A DNA stretch of 64,000 bases from Suillus spraguei (lineage: Eukaryota > Basidiomycota > Agaricomycetes > Boletales > Suillaceae). The DNA is taken from assembly GCA_016800925.1 (NCBI GenBank), contig JABCPU010000043.1:1-64000 (forward strand), read 5' to 3'. The notes beneath the pieces are model-generated. The model had not been told where the DNA came from. It worked only from the letters and a program-made list of their open reading frames with translations, and made no database searches. The translations under genes and the position numbers were made by a program. This document shows positions 44,201 to 58,211 of the stretch, in pieces (the first letter of the stretch is position 1; each line of letters starts with the position of its first letter).

Positions 44201-47200
44201 CCTATGATTAACGGTGTATATCTGTGTTAGTTATACCTAGGAGTCGAAGCGCAAAGAGCACATACACCACTGAATGACCAAGGGATAACAAGAACGAGAA
44301 CGAGTTCCTGAACTGTGGTAAGGGGATCGTACTAGAATCTAACTGTAAAGAATGTAGATCCTGCGTTGTCAATTGCATAGTGTGAACCGTGCATTCCAAC
44401 TTGGGCTCCTCGAAAGATTCCCTTGAACCAGTTATTTGCACCAAAGACGCTGCTAGAGACCGCTTCATTGATATTCAAAACTAAAAAGAAATTTTCGCTT
44501 ACCATGATAGTAGCCTCGTCCATCCTCGATGGCATCAATAAGAAGGACATGCCTGCCAATTTGTGGTTATGGATGTGATGAAGCGGTAACACGGAAAATT
44601 GCTTACGAATGATGACCTGTCTGTGAATTGGCATTGATGTCAGCAATGAACCTCTTTCGTGATTCGGCCAGCTGCTGCTCTTCACTGGTGGCTGCTTCCC
44701 TATGAACGCGGGCCATAGATTCATTAGTTTGTATCCGCAGCGATGCATGAGTCAAGGTTGTTGTTTGCGTCGCTAGAAGTGTTCTGAAATGTACCAATGC
44801 AGCAGCCCTGGTACCTGTGACAACTTTTTTCATGACAGGAAGCCTTTCCATTTCGTCCAACCTAGCGAGGAACTGGGTATCACTGAGCGTAGATGCAGCG
44901 GCCTCTGCATCTCTGAACGTCTTGTCAACAAACTGGGAACCTTGCCCAGACGAGAAGAAGGAATTAATACTGCTCCAAGCTTGCGTCATCAATCCCTTGG
45001 GTTGTTGGTGTGGGGAAACATGTCTCCCTAGCATCTTGATAGATTCCTTTACATGTCGCATGTCCTCGTGCAGGATTACATCCAGGAAGTCTTCGTCTTC
45101 CATCTCGATACCAGGAAATTGACGAAGTAGACCTTTCGCAATGTAGACTCGTTGCTTGTAGTTCCTGAAATCGCGACTGTTAATCTTCTCGGGGCAAAGC
45201 TTTTGCAACGTGTGGTGAAGCTCTTTCTCTATTTCTGGATATAGCTTAATGATGGTCGAAAGTTGATCTAGATAGCCATTACTACAATGCAACTTCATTA
45301 CATAAATGAATACCTTGGGTTTCAGAGCTAGCCTGCTCGCTTTCTGTGGACTGAGGGTAAGATCCATCAGCCAGCATACTTTGTGATTGAATCAGATATG
45401 GATGAGGCAGTTCCAAATTTCAAGTACGACTCACGGAGGAGCGACAGCAGGTTCGACCGGATCTAGACGGAACATGATTATCAAACGAGTTGATTACACA
45501 GAAAACATACCTTGGGCTACAGAGTTGCCTTGTTCGTTTTGGTTAGGGAAAGGGAAAGAATCACGAGTGAAAGTGCTAAAGTGATCGAGTTAGATCTAAG
45601 AGAGTGATGCAGAGGATACTAACGGAATTTTTTTGACGACGGTGTCTACCAATTCCATATGGAAAATGCGAGCGAGAAGGGGCAAATTGTTCTCAAACTT
45701 TGTCCTGATGGTGGCCTCAGTCGATGCCTTGGTGGCCCTGGCATTGGAGGAAATATTGGCAGACTCCTGCTGCCATTGTTCGCACAGTTGCGGGAAGCGA
45801 TTCCGAAGGCCTACACCCAGTAAAAGATGCACTGCGTAAGCATCCAGGTTCTCCCTCAACCGCAATCCGTCACTGTGTCTGAGGAGGTATCAATTAAAAT
45901 CCAAGAACTGCAACGCAAGAAGTAACACCCACAACCAATCACCTAACTGGAGGCGAGTGACCGACTTACGCTTCCAAACATCGGTGATCTGCCTGGCGGG
46001 TAGATAGTTGATCGTCATGAACCCTTGAGTAGTCTCGCCGTGTAACAACCAAGGCTTATGCAGTGCAAAATCTTCCGTTGCCTCTGGGTGAGGTTGGGGC
46101 ATGGCTATGTGAACGGATGTAGCCTACATGCGCTTGTTAGTACTGTACTAGTGGCAATAAATTGAGCAAAACCTTGAATCCAGGACGTAGCTTTACAGCT
46201 TCTTCCTGCTCGTTGGTTTTCATAACTTCAAATGTAAACATTCTATCCGGCTCGTCTTCTTCTTTGTCCATCTTTACCACAGGATCTTTGCCTTCCTGTC
46301 CGATCCATACAATGGAGCGGGCATGCTCAGGGGAGACGAGTGCTATGATTTGATCACACATTGTCGTGAGGTACCTAATGCCTGTGTTAAAAAACCCTAT
46401 CAAACTCAAGGAGGATTAGACGAACCGCATGAAGGTAACACGGTTACGTTTCACGGATGAAGGAGCCGAATCATCCCAAGTGGCATCCTCGGGCCAGTAG
46501 ACAACGAACAATTGTTCATCGGATGTAGCTTTACAATTTGTTCGGATAATGTAAAGTCCAGAACGAAGGCTTGGCTTCGAAACATTGGACTCGCTGTCGA
46601 TCATAACAAGCTGCGTTGCTCTACAGGAAAACGTTCTTCAAGATATCGATCTGTAGCTCAAACTTGGTATCTCACATGTGGTTGTCAACAACACCGAGAG
46701 ACAATAAGAGTCGCGCTATTTCTCCTTTGCTCCCATAAATACCAATAGGCTTCACGATCAAGCCATCCAGCGCGCTGAACTTGACTTTTGTCATAGACAC
46801 ATATGAGCCGGGACAAATAGTATTGGTAAATGCCCGGAGTGAATCCTGCGCAATGATAATTTTGTCCACTAGAAATAATCAACGAAGGAATACTGAGCAA
46901 GGACAATAGAGTCACCCAGTCCACTACTCCCTTGTTCACTGATCAAGTCCAAGACCCGATACATCCCTTCGATCGACTGAACGAGGTCACAAGCATCATC
47001 ATACGGAGGGGAGTCTTCCACATCCATCTAACAAAGAAGAGCGTGGAAACTCCAGCCCACATCATGACGATTACAAGGAAACTAAACTTACATAGTCTTC
47101 ACCATTATCGGATATTATTGATTGATACAAGTCGTCATCTGAGTCCTCTGTCCAATCTGTTTGATCACCTTTCGACGAGCGAGCTTGTGAAGCCAAATGC

Positions 47201-47217
47201 TCGTCGTCGTCACCCAT
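38295..47217 (-). CDS. Giant GBP-like GTPase / Cys-His-rich / vWA protein, copy A
   Basis: A spliced gene with dozens of exons and introns of about 50 bases, likely 2,300-2,600 residues. It runs from about 47217 (MGDDDEHLAS) to the TAG at 38295-38297. Order: a helical N-terminal third; a propeller-like part near 42830-44200 (YSTPDGSCLI, LLVDTLAQARVYSLT-like); a GTPase near 42300-42800 with P-loop GEQSVGKS, RTTEGVWM as switch I, LDFEG as G3 and SRD as a GBP/atlastin-type G4. A Cys/His-rich zone follows at about 40300-41300 (LKCGSCELLC, SHDCIHSCDFC, CDARLCSFPCQLC). The vWA domain is at the end with MIDAS DRSSS and GTNFTAA. The vWA exon is out of frame near 38640-38660 relative to copy B. The 5' exon seen in copy B is missing here. 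Likely cytosolic; function unknown. Confidence 0.75.
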
Positions 47218-47726
47218 CTCGTCAAGCTAAGTTAGGAACTTTGTGGATCACGAAAAATCTGTTTGCGTATTCTGTGCTGAGCGAGATGTGGGTGTTGAAC
47301 AAGCCTATGCCAGCCGGTGGCGGTGGCTGAACGTTAACTACAGCCTACAGGCTGCTCGCGTGCTTTATTATGTACACCCGTACTTTGCACATTTCTTGAA
47401 TCTCGGTGTTTGTGTTGCATCCCTAGCCTCACTTGTCGATGATTATCGGATACAGTATTAGCAATGTTGCACTTGCAGAAGAAGACGAAAGAGTCTGTCA
47501 GAGGCTACATAATATTAACTTAGTAAGTAATGCACGGGAATATGATGGGCACGAAAGGACAATAAATCAATTAAGTGCAAATTTAACATTCAGTCAGGTC
47601 CGTATGCCATCTATGAGCCCTACGCCAGGTGTCGAGAAACGCCCAACGTATGGTCAATGACTCCAACTAAATCTGACACAGAAAAACAAACATAAAAATA
47701 AGAAGCTGAAAGTCCTGCCTCGCCTG
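47218..47726. other. Spacer upstream of copy A
   Basis: No gene recognised. It should hold the promoter of copy A. The 5' exon MDESYVPQKL seen in copy B is absent. Confidence 0.35.
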
Positions 47727-48450
47727 TCACTTCACATAATTGACTCCAGATACAATGGACGTCTGGTGCCATCGTGCGTATGGTTCGGTCCTTCGACCAC
47801 GACGTCGAGGAGTACCACGCTCCCGTGGCGCACTCGAGCCAGCTGTCGTTGGGACCCAATCCAAGCAATTATTGACAACGAGGTTACGCAAAATTTTGGA
47901 AGACTCTTCAATGGGGGTGGTAACAACATCCGGGATGCCTGGGTAACCCTGAAGCGCTGTGACGCAAGCATGACCTGCGAATTGCATGCAACGACTCTTG
48001 AACTGCTCCCCGTTGGTATCCCACCATTTTCCATGCACATCTCTCTTTCCAATTCTGTGATGACGGCAACGATCGGGACCTTCTTCTGGCAGATCCCAGC
48101 GTAAAACGTATTGTAGACCCGAGAAAGAGCGTGAGGGGCAGAAGTGCTGTGTACACAGTACACCAGAAGGCCGATGCCACCCGACTCGGGGTTCATGAGT
48201 TTGCACAATAAGCTTTTCAACTGTCTTTCCGCCTTTGCCGCCGGCACCGTGCCTTCAGTCCCCTCGTTTAGACCTGCGTATCAAACAAGACGAATCTCTG
48301 GCCATAAATTCCAACTGGGTAGCATTCAGAGTTAGTTGGAAGTGCATCCTAGTGCATCATTAGATGTTTTCGCTAGCTCTTGTGCGATTGTATTGATGAT
48401 TGAACTTTTTCCCACACCGGTCTCGCCAAATTTCTTCCCGTCTGCTGCAT
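47727..48450 (-). pseudogene. Small AIG1-like GTPase, two frame breaks
   Basis: The P-loop FGETGVGKSSIINTIAQELA lies near 48430 and GCTSN (switch I) near 48370. RFVLFDT is followed, one base out of frame, by AGLNEGTEGTVPAAKAERQL, so the G3 motif DTAGL is split. GIGLLVYCVHSTSAP and VPIVAVITELE follow. A second one-base slip near 48020 then leads from CMEN to WWDTNGEQFKSR, and the end has HACVTALQGYPGIPDV. This matches a common Agaricomycete G-domain family. Two single-base losses suggest a pseudogene, or sequencing errors. It lies between the two giant genes on the same strand. The 5' exons upstream of the P-loop were not resolved. Confidence 0.6.
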
Positions 48451-49041
48451 TTAATCAAATAAGAGCGACAACCTCAAGTAGGTGACGCACTTTGCAGTTA
48501 CTCAATGATATGACTGGTTGTGGTGGTGATCCGGGTACTTCTGTACATTGAACTACGCTCCGCTGGTCATAGTGTCACTGTCGAAACCACAATCGTCAAT
48601 GTGCGTCGGACTTCTGAGCTGTGGCCCTGTCAGAGTCTCGCTCACAACAAACAAGCCTGTCACAGGATCAACGTCCTTGTTCAACGTTCAACAACCACCT
48701 GTAGTCAAAATCTCCATATGATATCAATGCTACCCTGCACCATGTTGCATACATAGGCTCACCTCCCAATGTCATCCCCTTGGTCACCACTTTGTGCAAT
48801 CTCCCTGATACATACAAGGTGATCCCATGGACTTGATACTTGTCACGCTTTTATATTTCTTGATTGTGGTACTTGTGATACTACTTGCAAGTTCATATTT
48901 CGTTTCCCGGAGCTTGGGCAATGACTCGTGTTAGGGCTGCATACAGGCTCGACTCGGCCCATATGAAGTGTCACAACAATATAATATTACATCGGTGACT
49001 AATAAATCTGGTTCTTTTCAAATGCTCAACGCATCTTTCCA
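48451..49041. other. Spacer between the small GTPase gene and copy B
   Basis: Contains the promoter and perhaps first exons of the small GTPase gene and the 3' flank of copy B. Nothing further recognised. Confidence 0.35.
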
Positions 49042-52000
49042 TCAATGTATGAGAGATCCTCTTGGCTTCCTGAGGGATTCTGCTATTCCCAGGAATGTTT
49101 CGGCCAGTTGTACCTGCAGACAGCGTTAAACACGCCTTTCATGCGTTCGTGCAGTAGCACTCTTACCGTATCTAAGGCCTGTGTATATGAAGACGCAACT
49201 ATTGCTGCAGCTGGGGCCAATGGATCTCTTGGGGCATTGTTCTGGATGTCAAGCGCAATTTGTGTCATTCGTCGCAAGGTGGCAGAGGATCCATCTGGAC
49301 CAAATGATACTGCGTGGAAAGACAATGCTTTGCTAGAGGTTGTGTCACAGATTTCCAATCCGACGATAAAATAAGCCACGGACCCAAGACGAACCGCGGA
49401 GCGGCACAAATCTTGAACAGTTTGATCTGCAATACCGCACTCGCCATCTGACAAAAATATGATTATAGGGCTCCTAAAAGCAATATTAAAGAGTTTAGAC
49501 GTGTTTATGGTAAGATCAACCCACCTCTCTGTGCTCCAATGTTGTTCCATGACTGATTGAGCCTGTAGAACCGCTGCAGTGAAGTTCGTGCCTCCGCCGG
49601 CGCCATAAGGCAAGACGGCATCTAGCAATTGGTCTGGGGAACTGACGAAATCGTTTACGAAGGCATTCGTAACGGATGAACCAAACAGAATAACGCTATA
49701 TGAATCGCGTCGGGCTGCTTGCTGGCCACCAATTGCTGCAGCACGAGCAGACCAGAAGCTATATAGGGAGGACAGCACAGCACCAAACCGGTTGTTAGAG
49801 CGTTGCACGATTCTGTCCGAGGCAGGCGTGTTCGGAAGGGGATGTCTGTCACGTAAGGTCATGGAGCCAGATCTGCCAATAATCAGCAATAGTAGCTAAG
49901 CGAGCAGTGCCTCGTACTTATCAGCCACAAAGATTCTGGAATGTGTATATTGATTAATACAACTGTAACTGAAGCAGGAGACCACTCACACATGGAATGC
50001 TTGTTGCATAATCACGGGGTTCCTGCATGAAAAGAGATGTCCATCATTGGAGACGTATCCTAGACCGACTTGGGCATTGTTAGGATCCATCGGCGGGTGA
50101 AACAAAGGTAAAGTGCAATAAGATGGCTGAGCAGCATTTCCGGCTGCAGCCGTATGCTCGGGACCTGGTAAAATGGTAAATCGCTAATTGGAGCAAGCAT
50201 ATAAGGAACCATACCACTACACATTGAGTCACTGATAAGAGTACGAATTTATTTGTGTTATCATACCACTTTGAACATTCAAAACGCACCACTTGGCAAA
50301 ATTTGCTTGCTCCTCTCGAGAATAAGGGTCTTTGAAGCCTGCAGACCACGTGAGTTTAGTAATACAACCGAATTATTTACTCACCGGCCCGCCGCCAGAA
50401 GAGATTGTGGGTAATGAAGTCCTTGGCGCGTTCCGGGTTAGGCAACACTCGCTTAGAAATATGCTGAACCTCGTTATTGCCTCTGCAAGCGGCAGCATCT
50501 GGAGCGCGACAGTAGTCGATGTGAATGTGGCGGCCCACTGCCTGACAAACAAGGTTGCACATCATTGGTGCGCCCTCATCATTCGAAGAGAAGCGACGGC
50601 CTTCCACCTCCAGACCCGTATCATCAGGGCCATCGACTGCCCATCGTGACGAGGACATGGATCCATGTCTAGTTTCATGCTCTTGTTGCGGGTGACCTGG
50701 TATATCGGTTTGTAAAACGTGACCAGAGGTGCCATAAATGTACCTACCGAGCGGCAAAGTACAATAATAACCACAGTGATCACACCTTTAAAAGAAAAGA
50801 AAAATGAGGAATGGCCGCAGAAACAAAAAAATCTAACTTTGCTCTGCAAAAATGTACTACTTTTGGGTCCAAACTATGGTTGTGCCGACCTTCATGGACT
50901 ACTAAGCCTGGTGGTACCGACTTGGTACATCTCAATCGTTTAGCCACTGTTGAAGGCAAGTCAGTGGCAGTGTCAGAGGTAACCAACCCGACACACCTTG
51001 TGAGTACTGCGAACCAAAATCATATGTTCACTCAGAAAATGGTATCTACAACAAAAACAGCACGTCACCTTCGTGTACTGAAACGTCTCGTGCCTGCCAG
51101 TGAATGTCGCCTCGATTGATTGTGGCGCAGTCTCAATTTCACAGATGCCCTCAGCAGTGCATTGTGCAGAACACGAATGCTCCTCCCTGTTTGAAGTTTA
51201 ATTATCAACATACAAAGCTACAATGGATGATTGTCGACAAACCCGCAGAGATGAATAGCGCCGTCTTCCAAGCCGTGGAGATGGTCTGTATTCGCACAGA
51301 GTCTCTTACATAGTTGGCAGGGGAAAGAACAAAGTCGAGCATCGCACAGGTGTTGGTCATGGTTTACGTCACTGTAGAAAATGAGGTGTCAGAACGTGGT
51401 GCGACGTGTTTATTTGAAGACTTGCCTTGCAATGCCACAAGTATCGCGGCAAGGGGGAGTGGATCCATCGCTCAACCTAAGCTTCGACAGATCACAGGGC
51501 TAGAGACGTTTTAAGCACGTAAAGAGGTCGTTCGAGGGTGAAACATACCTGACCGCAGGCATGCACCGTAGCAGCACATAGATGGTCGTCTTCTGCATGA
51601 CCGATAACCTAACGACAAGCTCAATGACCTTTCACTCACGGTAAAGAAGACCATCTTACTTTCGTGCACTCATCCAAACATCCCTGTCTCCCTGACAATT
51701 TGCAGGCTTGACCACATAGATGTGCATTAACAACACATCTGGAAGGGGTGATGAGCTCATGCACGGATACGATCATGAAAGGCTTAACATGTGGTTGCCT
51801 GGATGTCCCGCTCTGAAAAGGTTCAGTTTACTGAGCCAGGCAGAAGATTGATCACCTACGACATGGAGCAAGCCTTCGTCTCTCCAGATAACGCACAGAA
51901 ATCGCAAGAATGTATGCAATCATGAGAAGTCTGACAGTCATGCTGTCCATCATGCAATCTGCTCTGGATGCAGAGCAGCTCGCAACTTCCGCATTTCAGT

Positions 52001-55000
52001 TTGCACAACTGCAAGTTGCTCTTTAAGTCCACTATTGCACTTTCAAACGTTCTCGTGAGCTCGTCGATGCTTGCTTGCCCACTTTGGAAGCGAGCGACGT
52101 TGGACGATATCCACTCGCGAACGTGGGCGACACGTAAATTGACCAGACTGTCGATATGAGCAATCAAATTCTCGATCCAAAGATCCTCCGCCATGTGATG
52201 GCGAGAATCATAGTCTCCCCATGTATGAGACAGAACTTGGAGAGCGGTTTCGCGAGAAGAAGACTGCAACCCCCCCACCAATGAAAATTCTGACGGAGTA
52301 TCAGACATGTCAATTGGGACATCGTCATCCAGGTTCTTGATAAATATCAGATTAGATGCAATTCAAACAATAGACAGCACAAGTCATACCTTCAATGGTT
52401 CCGGATCAGGACTAACCTCTTGAAGTCCAAATGCCAGGGCATTTGGTAACATGGCCAAAAGAAGTTGCGCTCGATGTGAGGCCATCGATTCTGCGGTGTG
52501 GTTCGTCAACTGAACTATGAATTCTTTGAGACTACGCACGCGACAGAGCGCCCCAATCATTTGCCTACACGAGTTCTAATGAGTGTTCTCAATATGTACA
52601 ACAAATCAATCATACCTTCAGCTTCGCCATCAAGGTCTTCATCACGTGAAGGAACTCTCCTGCTGTATTATGCGTCAATTTTTGCTTGTCAAGTCGACGT
52701 TTAAGGGTTGGGAACAGCTTATAAAATTCTTGCGACTCAATTACCGGCCTACATCGGAACAATCAAACAAGAGGAGGTCACCAGAGATATTTCACATACC
52801 AAGGGATGATATTCAGCTGCCCAGCGTGGAGGCGAGAAATAAAGTTGGCCTCTTGTTCGTCCTGAACTATCTGCTGAAACTTGAGGGCGAACCTGAGTGA
52901 CAATCTAAGTATGCATTCATGTGGACACCGTCTGGAGCTTACTCTCGAGTAATTTCTGCTTTGTCCGAATCTACGACGTCCTAAAAGTCGACGAGTCAAA
53001 ATACATCAACAAATTTCAAGAGATGGAAAAGTACCTTGATGATGATCACCAATGTCGATTGAAATAGACTCGGATTAGACGCTGGGTCGAGTACGGTCGA
53101 GCTTGATTGGAATGACTGGAATAAACCTGTGATATCTCGGCTCAAGGCGAAGTTATTCCGGAATAGCACCTACGTCAACAACGTTAGGCAACCATCAGAA
53201 ACATATAGCAGGCAGCAAACCAAATTAGAGATCGCAGTATTGAACAGCACGAGCAATGTATCTTCTTGAGCGGAGCGCTCGATACTATGAACGCCTGTTG
53301 AGGGAAGATATCATCAATGCGGAATGTCTACCGATGGTCGCTTCAACATACCTTCAAAATCTAAAGCAACGACAAGAGCATCCTTGGTCGGAGTCGCTGA
53401 CATCCAGACCCCTTCCGTCGTACGCATGGCCGATCCTGCGAATGACGTGTCCACAAGATGATTCAACGAAAAGCTTTTCCCCACCGATTGTTCACCCATG
53501 GATGACACAACTTTGACCGGCTTGAAGAAGATTGCACCGGATGAAGTCAGTGTCATTCATTCAACTCAAGGGATTCGTATGATGATACCTTTTTTGCCAT
53601 GTATGACTGAAACAAAGATTCATACCAACCAAAAGACAGGTGATTGACAATTCGGTTAACATCCGCGCCAAGGAGGGACTTCTCAAGTTCGGTCGAATAT
53701 ACACCATCCTTGAGTGGAATGAATCGATTCTCCCTCGTCACTGCGATATGAATTGGAATGAGGCAGAGAATATCCACCAACCATTCCCCGGCCCTGAACT
53801 TTGACACGCTCCATTCTGTGGCCGCAAGTTGACCATTGGAGAAACCGGAATATGTGGTTGCAGAAACAACCATTGATTTTAGTATAGTTCCTGTTGGCTT
53901 CTTTGACGTCCTTTCAAAGTTGTAAATAAGGTCGTGGAAGTGAGGTGAGAACATATGATGGTCCCGGTCTGTAATGAACACCAATGTTCGCGGACATCTG
54001 TTGCTGGATGATGTGATCGTCTCTCGCTGAACGGCAGAGAGAACCGGGAAACGGGTCCACACGTCGGCGTGGCAATCAATGAGACAGTTGTGTGCAGTGG
54101 CATTCTCTGACTGAGAACCTCCTCGGATGCCTTTTTCTTTGAAGGTAAACTCCGTTACTTTGCGAGTAATGTCGAGAGCGAATGATTGACAAGAATTCGA
54201 GTCGATGTCAAGCGTGACTAGATGGACGATACTCCTCTTTACTAGAGAAGTCAAAAGCAGCGACTGATCCACGGGAAGGTCTGGTATTTCGAGCATGACG
54301 CCATCCGTCGAGCCAAAGGTACTCCAGTGATAGGCGGTCGAAGTCAATTCGGAGCCACGCACATGAGTGACAATCAAACAAGAGCCATCTGGAGTGGAGT
54401 AAACTGCCTTTGGGATCCGCATGAGATCAAGTGTGGCAGGTCTGTCATACACATATAAGCGGTCATCATTCACCGTAAGTTGCGCTCCTACCTAAACTGC
54501 ATCGTCGTCAGGGAGTATATTCTGGCTTGTGCCAATGAATCCACGAGCAGTAGCTCTTCGCTACCGCAAATAAAGCACGCATGAATGATAGAGACTCCTT
54601 CCCCATACCACTGAGTCAAGTTAATCGTGCTGCCAGAAGCCTGGAAACCACGGGTGTTATCATGAACAAAGATGTGCAACAAAAGCTGATGAGGTATTCG
54701 TCAGACCTGTCCAAAACATTGCTTGTGAAACTAACCTTTTCTCTGGCAACGACACTGAGCAATCGTTTTGACTCGTCAAATGCGAGAATAAATTCGCCGA
54801 TTTTATCGCGATTCAGCTTTTTCCCGCGGCCCTGATGAGTCAAGGCGCCTTCGATTGCGTTGAGGCTTTCCAGAAACACCATTAGGTTTCCATACCGATC
54901 AGTCGTTGCGAGCAAGATCTTATCGCCTGAAAGAAGTTGTGCCCTCCTAAATCAAGACCGTCAATTCATGATGCATCACTGTCTGTGTCAAAAGCACTGA

Positions 55001-58000
55001 CGCAACTGAATCCCCAAGAGGTAATTTGAACGAGTACGTGTACCTGCCCGTGAACTTCGGCGAGGGGATTATGGTAGGGTCCATTTTCAAGGAATGTTGA
55101 TCATGTTCCGTAAGCTGCATGAGATGGACAGAGAATTCACAGACAGGATCCTGGAAATATTCCCTTCGGCCAGAGATAAATATCTGTGCTATTATAAATC
55201 ATTTCGTCAGAGAGGGAATACATGAGGATAGCTAGACTTACATTGGTAATTTTTTCGTATCTCCTCGGCGGAATCGATGACGAAAGTGTACCTATCAACA
55301 CGAGATGAAGATGAGGCAAAAAAAAGTGAGGATCCACTAACGCATAATGTCCTGTTTTCGAAAAGTTGTTGACTTCATGGATAAACGCCCTCCGTAACTC
55401 AGTAAGTTGCTCCTCTTCATGACTAGCGGCTTCTCTCTGAACCTGAAGTAGACACTGATCGATTTGCGTGCGCAGTACAGAATGTACCAAAAGTCGGGTC
55501 TGTTTCGTCAGGTTAGATCTAAAGTGATCCATAGCTGCTGCCCTAGTCTCTTCTACGATTTTTGCCAAGATATGGGGCATTTCGACATCATTCAACTCCT
55601 CGAGGAACTGAGCGTCGCTGATAGAATCGGTGTCTGCCTCTTTTAACGATTTACCGAAGTTACGCAGATCAAGGTCGGGTATGACCACAGAACTGAATTT
55701 ATTCCAGATAGTGTGCATGTATCCCATGGGCTTTTCATGCGGGATGTTCCCTTTGCTGATCGATTTGAGGGCTTCCTTAACGTGTGACATGTCCTCGTGA
55801 AGAATGATATTGATGAAGCTATCACGCGTTTCCTTCGGCATATCAGGAGAGTTGCGAAGGACATTCCGGGCAATGCAGATCCGTTCTTTGCCTTCCTTGA
55901 AGCTTCGAATGTTGATTCTCCCCAAATGCACCTTACGACGGAGCTCTTCCTCTACGCCTGGATATAAGGCAATAAGTTGATTAAGCTCATCTGCGCAAAC
56001 TAATCAATAAAATGTAGAGCATTGCAAACATGACATACTTCGCGCTGAATTACGTTCCTGATCATTGCTGGTTGGGTGCAGAGAGGAATCGACAGTGGAA
56101 GTACTTGAAAACCGATATCAGTGATACACAAGGACCTGACGAGGCTATAACTCACGAAGAGTCAGTACCCACTGGAATATCAGCCATGGCTGAATCTGTA
56201 AATGCCATTATTCCAAGATAAAGTGGTTACAGGAAGCACGGACCCAGTGTTGACGGACCGTCCTGCTCGCATTCTGTAGGACATGGGAAAGATTCGTGAG
56301 TGAAGGTACTAGGGCTCGATCAGACACAGGCAAAGTGTGCAAAGTAAGAACGCACGGAAATTTACCGATGATAGCATCGACTAAGGCATAATGAAAAATT
56401 TTAGTAAGATGAGGCTCCCTTCTCTCCAGATCCTCTCTAATCCTTTTTTCATCTGTCTCCTTGCTGGACCTAGTATTCGATGAGATAGCCATGGATCGCC
56501 GCCAAAATTGTTCACACTGCTGTCGGAAACGATCCTGGATGCCATTATATATCAGAATGTTCAGAGCATTTACGTCCAGACCCTCGCTGATCAGCAATGC
56601 ATCAGTCTTTCTGGAGAGTGTTAATTGAAGGACAAAGTTCAGCTGCTCAGTGTAATACTCACAAGTAATTGCCCAACTGGATGCTAGTTAAGGACTGCTT
56701 TTTCATATGTTCGGCATTGAGCCTGCCTGGTTGAAATGCGACGGTCATGAACCCTTGAGTCGTCTCACCGTGCAACAACTCAGGCTTCAGCAGACTGACG
56801 TCTACTGGTGTATCCAGGTGAAGCTGTGGTATGGTTATATGCTTAGACGTGGCCTATAGAGGCGGTTCTGAGTACTCAGCCGCTCGTATCAATAAACCAA
56901 ACTAACCTTGAACCCCGGGCGCGGCTTTACTGCCTCCTCCTGCTCATTTGTTTTCGCAACTTCAAAAGTGAACAGCCTACTGGACTCATCGCGGTCTTCG
57001 TCTAGATCCACGGTGACGTCTTCACCTTCCTGGTCATTCCACACGATTGATCGAGCATGCTCTGGGGAAATGAGTGCCGTGACTTGATCACACATTTTCA
57101 TGAGGTATCTAGCGTCTTTGATTAGGAGCAGGGGCCAAACCAAGAAAGAATTGACGGACCTCATGAAGGTTACGCGGTTGCGTCTCACAGACGAAGGGGC
57201 TGAGTCATCCCATGTCAAATCCTCCGGCCAGTAGATGAGGAAAAGCTGTTGGTCAGGTGTAGCCTCGCAAGCTGCACGGACAATGTACAATCCAGAACGG
57301 AGAGTCGGCATTGAAACGTTAGAGTCACTTTGGTTCGTGGTGAGTTGCTTTGCGCTATAGAACAAATTTTATTAAAGTGTTAATCTGAATATTGGCACTA
57401 ATCTTACATTTCTTTGTCGACGACATGCAGAGATGACAAGAGTCTCACGATTTCACTCTTGCTTCCGTACACACCAATAGGCTTCACGATAAAGCGGTCT
57501 AGCGCGCTAAAGTTTACTTTCGTCATGGACACGTATGTGCCCGGACAAACACTGTTGATAAATGCACGGAGTGAATATTGAGCTATAATAACCTTATCCA
57601 CTAAAAGTAAAGGTCAGCAAAGGCAAAGCATGTCATGGATACTGATGAAGATACCTAGCCCTCCGCTCCCTTGTTCACTGATCAAATCTAGGACCCGATA
57701 CATCCCATTGATCGACTGGACAAGATCGCGAGTATCACTATGTGGAGAGGAATCTTCCACGTCCATCTGAACCAGAACGTGAGAACTCCAGCCCACATCA
57801 TGATGATCGCAAGCTTAAAGGAAGTGGACCTACTTCTCCATCATCGGATCTTACTGAATGATAGACGTCGTCGTCCGAAACCTCAGACATGCGGGTAGAG
57901 TTTGCCGCATCACCTTTCAACGCTGGAAGTGCTTGTGATGCCAAGGGCTCATCATCATCATCGTCCATCTCGTCGATTATGATCGATGGTGCAGATGCGC

Positions 58001-58211
58001 GGGAATATGAGCCCTGGGCAAAACGATTCCAATTACTATCGCCAATACCGAAGGAACGATCTGTGCTAATTATGAACGATAGCTTCCCTGAATGCGAAGT
58101 TCACTAACCTACTCCTTTCCCTTTGTCTATCCTCTGCTTAAAGGGTTGTATACCTATATCTTGACTGGCACTGACTGGGAACAATTTTTGTGGTACATAC
58201 GACTCATCCAT
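49042..58211 (-). CDS. Giant GBP-like GTPase / Cys-His-rich / vWA protein, copy B
   Basis: Paralogue of copy A, collinear along its length at an offset of about 10.73-10.75 kb. It starts MDESYVPQKLFPVSASQDIG at 58211 and ends at the TGA at 49042-49044 after KPRGSLIH. The second exon is acidic (DEMDDDDDEP). A helical region follows (about 55100-57800), then a propeller-like part (53560-54930, with VYSTPDGSCLIVTH). The GTPase has P-loop GEQSVGKS at 53473-53496, RTTEGVWMS and LDFEG. A stalk leads to Cys/His clusters at about 50700-52100 (CGSCELLC, HMCNLCLHLCGQAC, CSAQCTAEGIC). The vWA domain at 49042-49940 has MIDAS DKSGS formed across an intron, and GGGTNFTAA. I saw no stop in the exons I could follow. 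The GBP/VLIG-like G domain is my inference from its motifs. Confidence 0.78.
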
